In this document: positions 7,605 through 14,997 of the stretch, piece after piece | How the letters are laid out: each line of letters begins with the position of its first letter | Position numbering within the stretch: the first letter of the stretch is position 1 | Source of the DNA: Ruminococcus flavefaciens | Lineage (GTDB): Bacteria; Bacillota; Clostridia; Oscillospirales; Ruminococcaceae | NCBI GenBank assembly: GCA_902762855.1 | Contig: CACWPR010000004.1 | Span: 1-54,998 of the forward strand | Direction: 5' to 3' | Length of the DNA: 54,998 bases | The notes under the pieces: model-generated | What the model saw: the letters and a program-made list of their open reading frames with translations, nothing else | What the model was told of the DNA's origin: nothing | Databases searched by the model: none | Position numbers and translations under genes: made by a program

Positions 7605-8354
7605 TTAACAAATATCAACTCTATAAATAATATGATCGCCATCATATATATCTGTTTGATTACTATAATTTAATTTATCAAGATCTTCTTGATTAATTAT
7701 TACTGTTCTAAATCTGCATTTATATATATCAGCATAGTTTTTATAATATTTTGCAAACTCATTCAATTTATCTTCTGAACAGGTGTCATCACATACAAAT
7801 AGATCAACAACTGATTGAACATTTCCTTTTATGTTTTCTTCATTAATAACATCCCCATATTGTAAATCTGTCTGAACTGGATGTACAAAAACTTTAAAAT
7901 TATCTTTACCCAAATAGCTTTCTAAGTATTTTGATATAGTTTTCTCAGTTTCTTCTCTTACAGCAACAAGCATATAATCATCACTGTAATTACCCTCACG
8001 GTCATAATTCACAGTGACTATGTTCCTGTCGTCTTCCTTATCTAACCCGACAGGAACAAATGTTGTATCCTCTGTGTTCATAAGTCCTGCCTGCGTATGT
8101 GATATATATTCAAACTCGACTCCGGGATACTTTTCTTCAAGGTATACAAATGCACTCTCAATTGCCTTGATGCCTCCGCTCTGCCTTGCATTGAGTTTAT
8201 CCATATCCGTAGGAAGACTGTTTTCCTCAAGTATCTCTATCTGCCTGCTTGTCAGTACATCAGGGTCGCTTTGGAGATATTCTCTTTTTTCGCATGATGC
8301 TGCCGTTGAGGCCGCTATAATTGCTGCGGTCAGAAGTGTGAATATTTTTTTCAT
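7605..8354 (-). CDS. putative lipoprotein of unknown function
   Basis: A 249-aa secreted protein. It starts MKKIFTLLTAAIIAASTAASCEK, a signal peptide with a lipobox-like AASC, so lipid anchoring to the membrane is likely. The start at 8354 is chosen because GGAGG lies eight bases upstream; an ATG six bases earlier is possible. The mature part is acidic and ends in Cys (YRVDIC). I recognise no domain. The 3' half of the gene (about 7605-7990) is clearly more AT-rich than the 5' half, which suggests a mosaic origin. A promoter lies at 8378-8406. Confidence 0.7.
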   Translation of the reverse strand: MKKIFTLLTAAIIAASTAASCEKREYLQSDPDVLTSRQIEILEENSLPTDMDKLNARQSGGIKAIESAFVYLEEKYPGVEFEYISHTQAGLMNTEDTTFVPVGLDKEDDRNIVTVNYDREGNYSDDYMLVAVREETEKTISKYLESYLGKDNFKVFVHPVQTDLQYGDVINEENIKGNVQSVVDLFVCDDTCSEDKLNEFAKYYKNYADIYKCRFRTVIINQEDLDKLNYSNQTDIYDGDHIIYRVDIC

Positions 8355-8377
8355 TTTCATCTCCTCCTCATGACTTT

Positions 8378-8406
8378 ATTTTATCACATTATCACTAAGG
8401 ATTCAA
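8378..8406 (-). promoter_or_regulatory. promoter of the putative lipoprotein gene
   Basis: TTGAAT (8401-8406) and TAAAAT (8378-8383), 17-base spacer, minus strand. Confidence 0.65.
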
Positions 8407-8456
8407 GATAAAATGTTGTATTTTACGCTAATTAAACCACAGCATCTTCAATAAGA

Positions 8457-8493
8457 CAGACCTCCCAGAATCATTTTGACTTTGGGAGGTCTG
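8457..8493. repeat. hairpin repeat, copy 2 (after the XRE-desulforedoxin gene)
   Basis: Perfect 10-base arms CAGACCTCCC / GGGAGGTCTG around the same loop as copy 1 at 7420-7454. It sits ten bases after the stop of the XRE gene and could act as a 3' end, but no T-run follows on the minus strand. Confidence 0.7.
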
Positions 8494-8502
8494 TCATCAA
8501 TG

Positions 8503-9105
8503 TTATTTCTGCTTTTGGGGAGTCAGTTTCTGATGCAGCAGTCCGCATTTGCTGCAATACCACACAAGTCTGCCCGTGCGGTACATCGGCAGAGTGATAT
8601 TCACACTCCATTCCGGATATTGCTTGAACATCATCACGCTGCTGTCATTCACATATGCTGCGAACGAAATATAATGCTCTTTAGTCATTTCGTGACTGGA
8701 GGTTATATACCATTCGCCTCCGATGTCCTCAGCTCTGAGCTGTTCATCTTCCTCGGCCGCTCTCGCTTCAAGAGGCATCAGCTTGTTTCCGCAGCAAGTG
8801 ACCGCAGCCTCGCTGGTTGAAGTTATAATGTTGCCGCAATCCTTACAAACATAAAATCTCAGCTTTTTCATATTGCCCTTCTCCATTTCTTTTTTCTCAA
8901 TTTCTCCAAGCAGTAAAACTTGTATGTCCGTTTCAAAGACCTCAGATAATGCTGTGAGCAGTGAAAGATCAGGGCAGCCGTTTCCGCACTCCCATTTCGA
9001 TACCGCTTTATCGCTGACATTGATACGCTCCGCAAGCTGCTTCTGAGTAAGCCCATGTTCTATTCTGAACCGTCTTATCAGCTTTCCGATTTTCACATGA
9101 TCCAT
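8503..9105 (-). CDS. XRE-family regulator fused to a desulforedoxin-like metal site
   Basis: A 200-aa protein. Residues 1-65 are an XRE/Cro helix-turn-helix (LIRRFRIEHGLTQKQLAERI, then VSDKAVSKWECG). Residues about 82-108, FYVCKDCGNII ... TCCGNKL, match the CxxC...CC iron site of desulforedoxin and desulfoferrodoxin. A second pair, YCSKCG, is close to the C-terminus. This suggests a DNA-binding sensor of redox state or iron, by inference. ATG preceded by AGGAGTGATAGT; promoter at 9150-9178; not in an operon. Confidence 0.82.
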   Translation of the reverse strand: MDHVKIGKLIRRFRIEHGLTQKQLAERINVSDKAVSKWECGNGCPDLSLLTALSEVFETDIQVLLLGEIEKKEMEKGNMKKLRFYVCKDCGNIITSTSEAAVTCCGNKLMPLEARAAEEDEQLRAEDIGGEWYITSSHEMTKEHYISFAAYVNDSSVMMFKQYPEWSVNITLPMYRTGRLVWYCSKCGLLHQKLTPQKQK

Positions 9106-9149
9106 ACTATCACTCCTAATCTTTTACCTCCCCTGCTGCCGATGACCTC

Positions 9150-9178
9150 ATTATACCAGATGCGATGTCGGCAGTCAA
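9150..9178 (-). promoter_or_regulatory. promoter of the XRE-desulforedoxin gene
   Basis: TTGACT (9173-9178) and TATAAT (9150-9155), 17-base spacer, minus strand. Confidence 0.75.
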
Positions 9179-9235
9179 TCCACGCTCCGTAGAATGCCTC
9201 ATTCCGCTGCTAAAGCGAAGAAATTGTTGACGTTC

Positions 9236-9287
9236 AAAAAGGCCCCATACTATGTAAGACCTATCGTTTCACATAGCCGGAGCCTTT
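9236..9287 (-). terminator. terminator after glf
   Basis: Long imperfect hairpin AAAGGCTCCGGCTATGT ... ACATAGTATGGGGCCTTT followed by TTT on the minus strand, 16 bases after the glf stop. Confidence 0.7.
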
Positions 9288-9302
9288 CTGCATTTCGGAG
9301 CA

Positions 9303-10424
9303 TTATGATATTTCTTTTTTACACATTTCCAAAGCCGCTGCAATGACCGCATCCATGTCATAATACTTATACTCGCCAAGTCGTCCGCCAAAGATGACCT
9401 TGCTCTCATTTGCGGCCAGCGCCTTGTACTTTGCATAGAGCGCACTGTTTTTCTCGTCATTAACAGGATAATAGGGTTCATCGCCAAGTTTCCACTCGGA
9501 GCTGAACTCACGGCTGATGACAGTCTTCGGCAGGTCATTGCCCTGTGCATCCTTGCCGAATTCAAACCACTTGTGCTCAATGATACGAGTCCACGGTGTC
9601 TCACAGTCTGTGTAGTTCACGGCAGCATTGCCCTGGAAGTTCGGAATATCAAGAAGCTCGTTCTCAAAACGTACACTGCGGTATTCAAGGGTGCCGAGCT
9701 TGAAATCAAAGTATGCGTCGATCGGACCGGTGTAGATGACCTTTTCTGCAATCGCATCCAGTTCTTCCTTATGCTCAAAATAATCCGTGTTCAGACGCAC
9801 CTCGATGCCTTCCAGCATATTGGCGACCATCTGCGTATAGCCGCCCACGGGAATGCCCTGATAGAGTGCGTTGAAGTAGTTGTTGTCAAAGGTCAGACGC
9901 ACAGGCAGCCGCTTTATGATAAATGCAGGAAGTTCCTTGCAGTCACGTCCCCACTGCTTTTCGGTGTAACCCTTGATGAGCTTTTCATAGATGTCACGTC
10001 CTACCAAAGAGATCGCCTGTTCTTCAAGGTTCTTAGGTTCGCCGGTTATCTCCCTGCGCTGCTCTGCAATTTTTGCAGCCGCTTCCTCCGGTGTTACGAC
10101 TCCCCACATCTTGTTAAAGGTATACATATTGAACGGGAGCGAATACAGCTCACCTTTGTAGTTTGCAACAGGTGAATTGGTGAAGCGGTTGAATGCTGCA
10201 AACTGCGTGATGTAGTTCCAGACCTCTGTATGGTTGGTATGGAAGATGTGTGCACCGTATTTGTGAACATGGATGCCTTCAACGTTCTCCGTGTACACAT
10301 TACCCCCAATGTTCGGGCGCTTGTCGATAACAAAAACGGACTTGCCGTTTTTTTTCGCTTCATGGGCAAAAACTGCTCCGTAAAGGCCGGAGCCGACGAT
10401 CAAATAGTCGTACACATCATCCAT
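9303..10424 (-). CDS. glf: UDP-galactopyranose mutase
   Basis: FAD enzyme that interconverts UDP-galactopyranose and UDP-galactofuranose, supplying galactofuranose for surface glycans. At 373 aa it has normal length. YLIVGSGLYGAVFAHEA is the FAD-binding GxGxxG, followed by GGNVYTE, VHKYGAHIFHTN, the active-site KGYTEKQWG and FGGRLGEYKYYDMD. It stands alone between its own promoter (10460-10489) and a terminator (9236-9287). Confidence 0.96.
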   Translation of the reverse strand: MDDVYDYLIVGSGLYGAVFAHEAKKNGKSVFVIDKRPNIGGNVYTENVEGIHVHKYGAHIFHTNHTEVWNYITQFAAFNRFTNSPVANYKGELYSLPFNMYTFNKMWGVVTPEEAAAKIAEQRREITGEPKNLEEQAISLVGRDIYEKLIKGYTEKQWGRDCKELPAFIIKRLPVRLTFDNNYFNALYQGIPVGGYTQMVANMLEGIEVRLNTDYFEHKEELDAIAEKVIYTGPIDAYFDFKLGTLEYRSVRFENELLDIPNFQGNAAVNYTDCETPWTRIIEHKWFEFGKDAQGNDLPKTVISREFSSEWKLGDEPYYPVNDEKNSALYAKYKALAANESKVIFGGRLGEYKYYDMDAVIAAALEMCKKEIS

Positions 10425-10459
10425 CCCCTTTCATTATCAGACTTTTCCGCTTACATAAT

Positions 10460-10489
10460 ATTATAATATACATCCCAGGCCATTGTCAA
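10460..10489 (-). promoter_or_regulatory. promoter of glf
   Basis: TTGACA (10484-10489) and TATAAT (10460-10465), 18-base spacer, minus strand. Confidence 0.75.
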
Positions 10490-10558
10490 GTATACATAAA
10501 ACCATTCCTGTTTACGCTGAGGAGAAAATATATCACTTCCATCATCTGAAAATACAAA

Positions 10559-10596
10559 ACAGCCCTGTCCTCAGATATACCTCCGGTCAGGGCTGT
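10559..10596. terminator. bidirectional terminator at the end of the lanthipeptide operon
   Basis: ACAGCCCTG / CAGGGCTGT arms with a 20-base loop, T-run on the plus side and TTTTGTATTTT on the minus side, 31 bases after the last immunity gene. Confidence 0.8.
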
Positions 10597-10627
10597 TTTT
10601 ACATCATATTTACCTGCAATACTCTGC

Positions 10628-11335
10628 TCAGATATATGCAGCTATACGCTTGCGTGCAATAAGAGTACCTGCTGCATACAAAAGCACTGATACGCCTATC
10701 GCTGCTGCTATCCTGTACAGTACATTATCGTTATTCATAGACAATATATACGGATAACACAAGGGGTCATATTTTTCCATATCCGAGCTTGAAATAAATA
10801 TCGTGGATATGATAAACAAAAGTCCGCTGAATATGACCGGAAGTGTGCCGTTCAGAAGAATAGCCGTAAAATACATCAGTACACACATCGGCAGGAAACA
10901 GATATATGCCGATGCAAGCGGAAGCAGTACTGTCTCTGTGACAGGACCCGGTGCAAGGTCTCTGATGAAATATATGCCGCCTATAGTCAGCGGAATGAAC
11001 ATAATGAGGACTGCTGCAAAGATAAGGATTATCTTTGCAAAATGCACGCTGCCCGAAGAGATGCCGCTCGTCATTACTATCCTCCAGCCGCCGCAGCTCT
11101 CCTCACGAGAGGTAAAAAGCATATTCAGCAGCATTATCCCCATTGGCACCAGGAACAGCAGAAATATCTGGCACAGGGTCACATAGGTCAGTCCCTTCTC
11201 TACCTTATCCATATTTTTTTCCAGCTTTGAACAGCCTATCGCTATGCCCGATACTGCTGCAGATGCAGTTATCATCAGCATGATGCTAAGCGAGATAAAC
11301 CGGTTCTTTATCAGCTCAGGATATATCATTTTCAT
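10628..11335 (-). CDS. lantibiotic immunity ABC transporter permease (LanG-like)
   Basis: A 235-aa ABC-2 type permease with about six predicted membrane segments (ISLSIMLMITASAAVSGIAI; YVTLCQIFLLFLVPMGIML; IILIFAAVLIMFIPL and others) and the conserved LLFTSREESCGGWRIVMTSG cytoplasmic segment seen in MutG/EpiG-like permeases. Last gene of the lan operon, 11 bases after the other permease. With it and the ATPase it should form a LanFEG complex that expels the lantibiotic from the producer's membrane. The G versus E label is by position only. Confidence 0.82.
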   Translation of the reverse strand: MKMIYPELIKNRFISLSIMLMITASAAVSGIAIGCSKLEKNMDKVEKGLTYVTLCQIFLLFLVPMGIMLLNMLFTSREESCGGWRIVMTSGISSGSVHFAKIILIFAAVLIMFIPLTIGGIYFIRDLAPGPVTETVLLPLASAYICFLPMCVLMYFTAILLNGTLPVIFSGLLFIISTIFISSSDMEKYDPLCYPYILSMNNDNVLYRIAAAIGVSVLLYAAGTLIARKRIAAYI

Positions 11336-11346
11336 ATTCTATTCTC

Positions 11347-12096
11347 CTATGACCGGATGTCGCAGTTCCTTCTCAGCAGCCTTCCGGATATGAATAGAAG
11401 TACTGCTGCCGCTGCAATTGAAAATACAGCTATCACCGCAGCCTCCGTCCATGTGGAAAGCGAATTGTGTGATACATATACCGACGGCACATAATAATTG
11501 AACCTATAATTGAAGCCCTTGCCGTAATACACCATTATGTCGGTCATCATAAATATTATAGATGCCGGCAGTACTAATGAGAGCTTTTTGGTAAACGCTA
11601 CAAGGAATATATAAAAGGACGCATACATACACACAGAGAAAAACTGTATCAGGAATCCCTTTATAAAAAGTCCCGGCTCCCAGGGGTCGCTGACTCCTGT
11701 TATAATGCCTGCTGCTGTGAGTGTTGCATAGTCACTTACGAGCAGTACGAACAGGTCAAATGCAACTGCTGTAAATTTCCTTATGACTATCTTCCTTCTG
11801 TATCCCGATGTTGCTACGAGCATCCAGCTATTGTTCTTCATCTCGGAATTAAAGGACTCATACACCAGAGCTCCGGCAATGATATGGCATATCTCGGAAA
11901 AATACAGGATCGTCTGCTCCTTGAATATGAGCTGCCACCTGCTTATGCCGTATACATCTATTCTTGGCAGAAGATATGACTCGTACCTGTATTTGAGACT
12001 TATACAGAGCATTATATTTACTGCTATCGGAAAAAGAATGCATAAGAGAAGTGTGGTCTTTTTTTGCTTGGTAAGCTCCAGTGTCTCAGTTCTCAT
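11347..12096 (-). CDS. lantibiotic immunity ABC transporter permease (LanE-like)
   Basis: A 249-aa ABC-2 permease with about six membrane segments and the same EMKNNSWMLVATSGYRRK cytoplasmic motif as its partner. I prefer the ATG at 12096 (MRTETLELTKQ). A GTG at 12105 is only three bases from GGGAGG, so it is less likely. The coding region overlaps the end of the ATPase gene, so the two are coupled. Confidence 0.82.
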   Translation of the reverse strand: MRTETLELTKQKKTTLLLCILFPIAVNIMLCISLKYRYESYLLPRIDVYGISRWQLIFKEQTILYFSEICHIIAGALVYESFNSEMKNNSWMLVATSGYRRKIVIRKFTAVAFDLFVLLVSDYATLTAAGIITGVSDPWEPGLFIKGFLIQFFSVCMYASFYIFLVAFTKKLSLVLPASIIFMMTDIMVYYGKGFNYRFNYYVPSVYVSHNSLSTWTEAAVIAVFSIAAAAVLLFISGRLLRRNCDIRS

Positions 12097-12814
12097 ATGC
12101 CGCACCTGCCTCCCTTATACACTTCATGTATGACTCCTCCATGGAATCTGCCTGATATTCCTCAAGGAAACGGTCCAGGTCATTGTCATACAGTATCCTT
12201 CCACGGTCTATCAGTACTACCTGATCTGCGATCTTGTCAAGTTCGCTGAGGATATGGCTGGATATGAGGAATGTCGCATTCTTCTTTCTGCGTATCTCGT
12301 TTATTATTTCCCTCACCTCGATGATGCCCTCAGGGTCAAGTCCGTTAAGAGGCTCATCCCATACCAGAAATTCCGGATCACCGATAAGTGACATGGCTAT
12401 CGCAAGCCTCTGCTTCATGCCAAGCGAAAAATCCCGTGCCTTTTTTCGCCCGGTCTTATCCAGATGTACCAGCTTCAGAAGGCTGCGTATCTCCTCCTCG
12501 TCATAGCTGCCCTTCTTCATCTCAGAGACTACCTTCATATTGGTATATGCATCAAGATGTCCGTAGAATGCTGCTGAGCCCACGATAGCTCCCATTGAAG
12601 AATGGGAGCCTTTGTCTTTTACGTTTATCGAGATCTTTCCTGAGTCCGGACTGATTATTCCGAATATCAGCTTTATTATCGTGGTCTTGCCTGCTCCGTT
12701 AGGACCGATGAAGCCGCATATCGAATTTTTTCGTATGCCGAACGTTGCCTTGTTGATGACCTTTGCTCCGCCGAGCTTTTTCGACACCTTATTGAAACTA
12801 ACTATATTCTCCAT
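12086..12814 (-). CDS. lantibiotic immunity ABC transporter ATPase (LanF-like)
   Basis: A 242-aa ABC ATPase: Walker A GPNGAGKTTIIK, signature FSLGMKQRLAIA, Walker B FLVWDEPLNGLDPEG with the E-loop typical of bacteriocin-immunity (BcrA/LanF) ATPases, and an H-loop LISSHILSEL. The start is the ATG at 12814 behind CGGAGGG; a TTG further upstream lacks a ribosome binding site. Between lanT and the two permeases, so it energises self-protection. Confidence 0.88.
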   Translation of the reverse strand: MENIVSFNKVSKKLGGAKVINKATFGIRKNSICGFIGPNGAGKTTIIKLIFGIISPDSGKISINVKDKGSHSSMGAIVGSAAFYGHLDAYTNMKVVSEMKKGSYDEEEIRSLLKLVHLDKTGRKKARDFSLGMKQRLAIAMSLIGDPEFLVWDEPLNGLDPEGIIEVREIINEIRRKKNATFLISSHILSELDKIADQVVLIDRGRILYDNDLDRFLEEYQADSMEESYMKCIREAGAAYEN

Positions 12815-12831
12815 AATGACCCTCCGTTTTT

Positions 12832-14967
12832 TCAATTCGACTCGTTGTTCATATAGAGCTCGTAGTACTCGCCTTTCTTTTCCATAAGCTCCTCATGTCT
12901 GCCCTCTTCAACTATCCTTCCGTCAGCAACTACGAATATCTTGTCTGCGTCTATGATAGTCGAAAGTCTGTGAGCTATCATTATCTGTGTACATCCTATC
13001 CTGCGTATATAATCTGTGATATTCTTCTCGTTCACTGAATCAAGAGCACTCGTTGCCTCATCCATTACTATTATCTTAGGCTTGTGGATGAGCGCCTTTG
13101 CAAGAGCTATCCTCTGACGCTGTCCGCCGGAGAGGTTGAGTCCCATTTCTGAGACCATTGTATTAAAGCCCATCGGCATGGCCTTTATCTCGTTGTAGAT
13201 ATTTACTGCTCGACAGGCCTCTTCCACCTCTTCTTCTGTGACACTGTCATCGTTCATTACTATGTTATCGTGTATAGACCTGCTGAGCAGATATACATCC
13301 TGCGGAACTACTCCGATATTTCTGCTGAATGATGTTTTCTTTATGGTATTCATATCCACTCCGTCAAAGAATACCATTCCGTCACCGACTTCATAAAGTC
13401 CGGATATTATCTTTCCGATAGAGCTCTTTCCGGCTCCTGACCTTCCAACAAACGCCACTCTCTGACCGGGCTCAACAGAAAAGGATAGTCCTTTGAGTAT
13501 GGGCTTGGAGTTTCTTGAATAGGAGAACTCCAGGTCTCTTATCTCTATACCGCCCTTCATGTCAAGGTCATTGGTACGCTCGTATGATGCCTCCTCCTTT
13601 TCACACCATATATCATTCACTCTGTTAAGGTATGCATTCGCAAGCACAAACTGCGTATAGGAGCTGAAAATGGATATTTCAGATGCGAAAAGTGTGGCTG
13701 CAAGACTCTGGAAGGCTACGACCTCGCCTACTGTTATCTCTCCCTTGAAGTATTTGAAGATTCCGAGTATCATTATCGCTATAGGCGCAAACATCTGGAA
13801 TGTTCCCGTAATAGACGAATAGATATTGCTGAGGGAGTACCTCTGCTTGTATTTTGCTATGAGCCTGTCAAGATGCTCTCCCCAGTTCTCATAGACCTGT
13901 TCTTCAAGTCCGGAGGTCTTTACTGATGATATGGTGATGAGGCATTCATTCTCCACTGCCTGGAGCTCTGACTGCTCAGTGACCTCGTTGTTGATGCTCT
14001 TGGCTATCGGCTCCTTTGTTATCGCAAGGAACAATACATTCAGCACACTGAGCCCTAAAACGCACAGCGTCAGAAACAGTGATTTTCTGAACATGAATAC
14101 CATTATGAATATCATCGTTCCTATATCGACTACTCCGCTGACTACCTGAGTCGTGAACAGCTCACGGAATCCGCTGAGGCTTGACATACGGTAGAGTATA
14201 TCACCGGAGCTCCTCAGCTCAAAGAACTTATACGGAAGTCTGAGCAGATGCCGGAATGTGGAACGCTCTATCTTGCGGCAGAAGAATATGTTGCATATCA
14301 TGATGTTCATACTCCGCATCAGAGTTGCTGCAAGATACAGTACCCCCAGCATGGCTATCGCCTTTACTGCCGGAAGTATGGACGCACTTCCTGTGGAGAT
14401 TATCGCCTTGTCTATAACGTCAGACGTCTTGTCAGGGACCTTTATAACGATAAGGTAGCTCAGTACTGCAAAAAGGAGAGCCAGAAACAGATTCAGCTTG
14501 TTATCGCTCATGGTCTTTATGACCATTTTCCACGGCGACTCCGCTTTGCTCTTTCCGGGTACGAAATCCTCCTCCGGTGAGGGAACGAGTATCGCATTGC
14601 TGAAATGCTCCTCTGCTTCCTCGTAACTGAGCTTCTGATAGCCTCTTGCCGGGTCCATGATGTACACCGTGCTGTCTGTGACCTTTTCTACGACTACAAA
14701 ATGCTTATTGTCCCAGAATGCTATGCAGGGTGGGACTACTCCTTTGAGTGCAGCTATGCTCTTGGCTGAATATGTCTTTACTGCCACCTTCCTGCTCTCG
14801 AATAGTATTCTCAGATTTGCCAGACTGTATCCGTCACGGCCGCATTCTATATCATTGCGGAGATCTATGAGTTTTTCCTTGCTGCCGAAATATTGCAGTA
14901 TCGCAAGGGTACAGCAAAGTCCGCACTCCGTCTGATTCATCTGTTCAATATAAGGTACTCTTTTCAT
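12832..14967 (-). CDS. lanT: lantibiotic ABC transporter with C39 leader peptidase (LanT)
   Basis: A 711-aa bifunctional exporter. Residues 1-130 are a C39 peptidase: QTECGLCC with Cys15, NKHFVVV with His89 and IMDPARG with Asp105 give the catalytic triad. Six membrane helices follow (about 160-440). The ABC domain has Walker A GRSGAGKSS (about 510), signature LNLSGGQRQR (about 613) and Walker B IIVMDEATSALD. It should cut both precursors after their GG site and export the cores. Its stop precedes the LanF ATG by 17 bases. Confidence 0.94.
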   Translation of the reverse strand: MKRVPYIEQMNQTECGLCCTLAILQYFGSKEKLIDLRNDIECGRDGYSLANLRILFESRKVAVKTYSAKSIAALKGVVPPCIAFWDNKHFVVVEKVTDSTVYIMDPARGYQKLSYEEAEEHFSNAILVPSPEEDFVPGKSKAESPWKMVIKTMSDNKLNLFLALLFAVLSYLIVIKVPDKTSDVIDKAIISTGSASILPAVKAIAMLGVLYLAATLMRSMNIMICNIFFCRKIERSTFRHLLRLPYKFFELRSSGDILYRMSSLSGFRELFTTQVVSGVVDIGTMIFIMVFMFRKSLFLTLCVLGLSVLNVLFLAITKEPIAKSINNEVTEQSELQAVENECLITISSVKTSGLEEQVYENWGEHLDRLIAKYKQRYSLSNIYSSITGTFQMFAPIAIMILGIFKYFKGEITVGEVVAFQSLAATLFASEISIFSSYTQFVLANAYLNRVNDIWCEKEEASYERTNDLDMKGGIEIRDLEFSYSRNSKPILKGLSFSVEPGQRVAFVGRSGAGKSSIGKIISGLYEVGDGMVFFDGVDMNTIKKTSFSRNIGVVPQDVYLLSRSIHDNIVMNDDSVTEEEVEEACRAVNIYNEIKAMPMGFNTMVSEMGLNLSGGQRQRIALAKALIHKPKIIVMDEATSALDSVNEKNITDYIRRIGCTQIMIAHRLSTIIDADKIFVVADGRIVEEGRHEELMEKKGEYYELYMNNESN

Positions 14968-14997
14968 AGTTCTCCTTGCTTCCTTTTTTGAGCGGTA

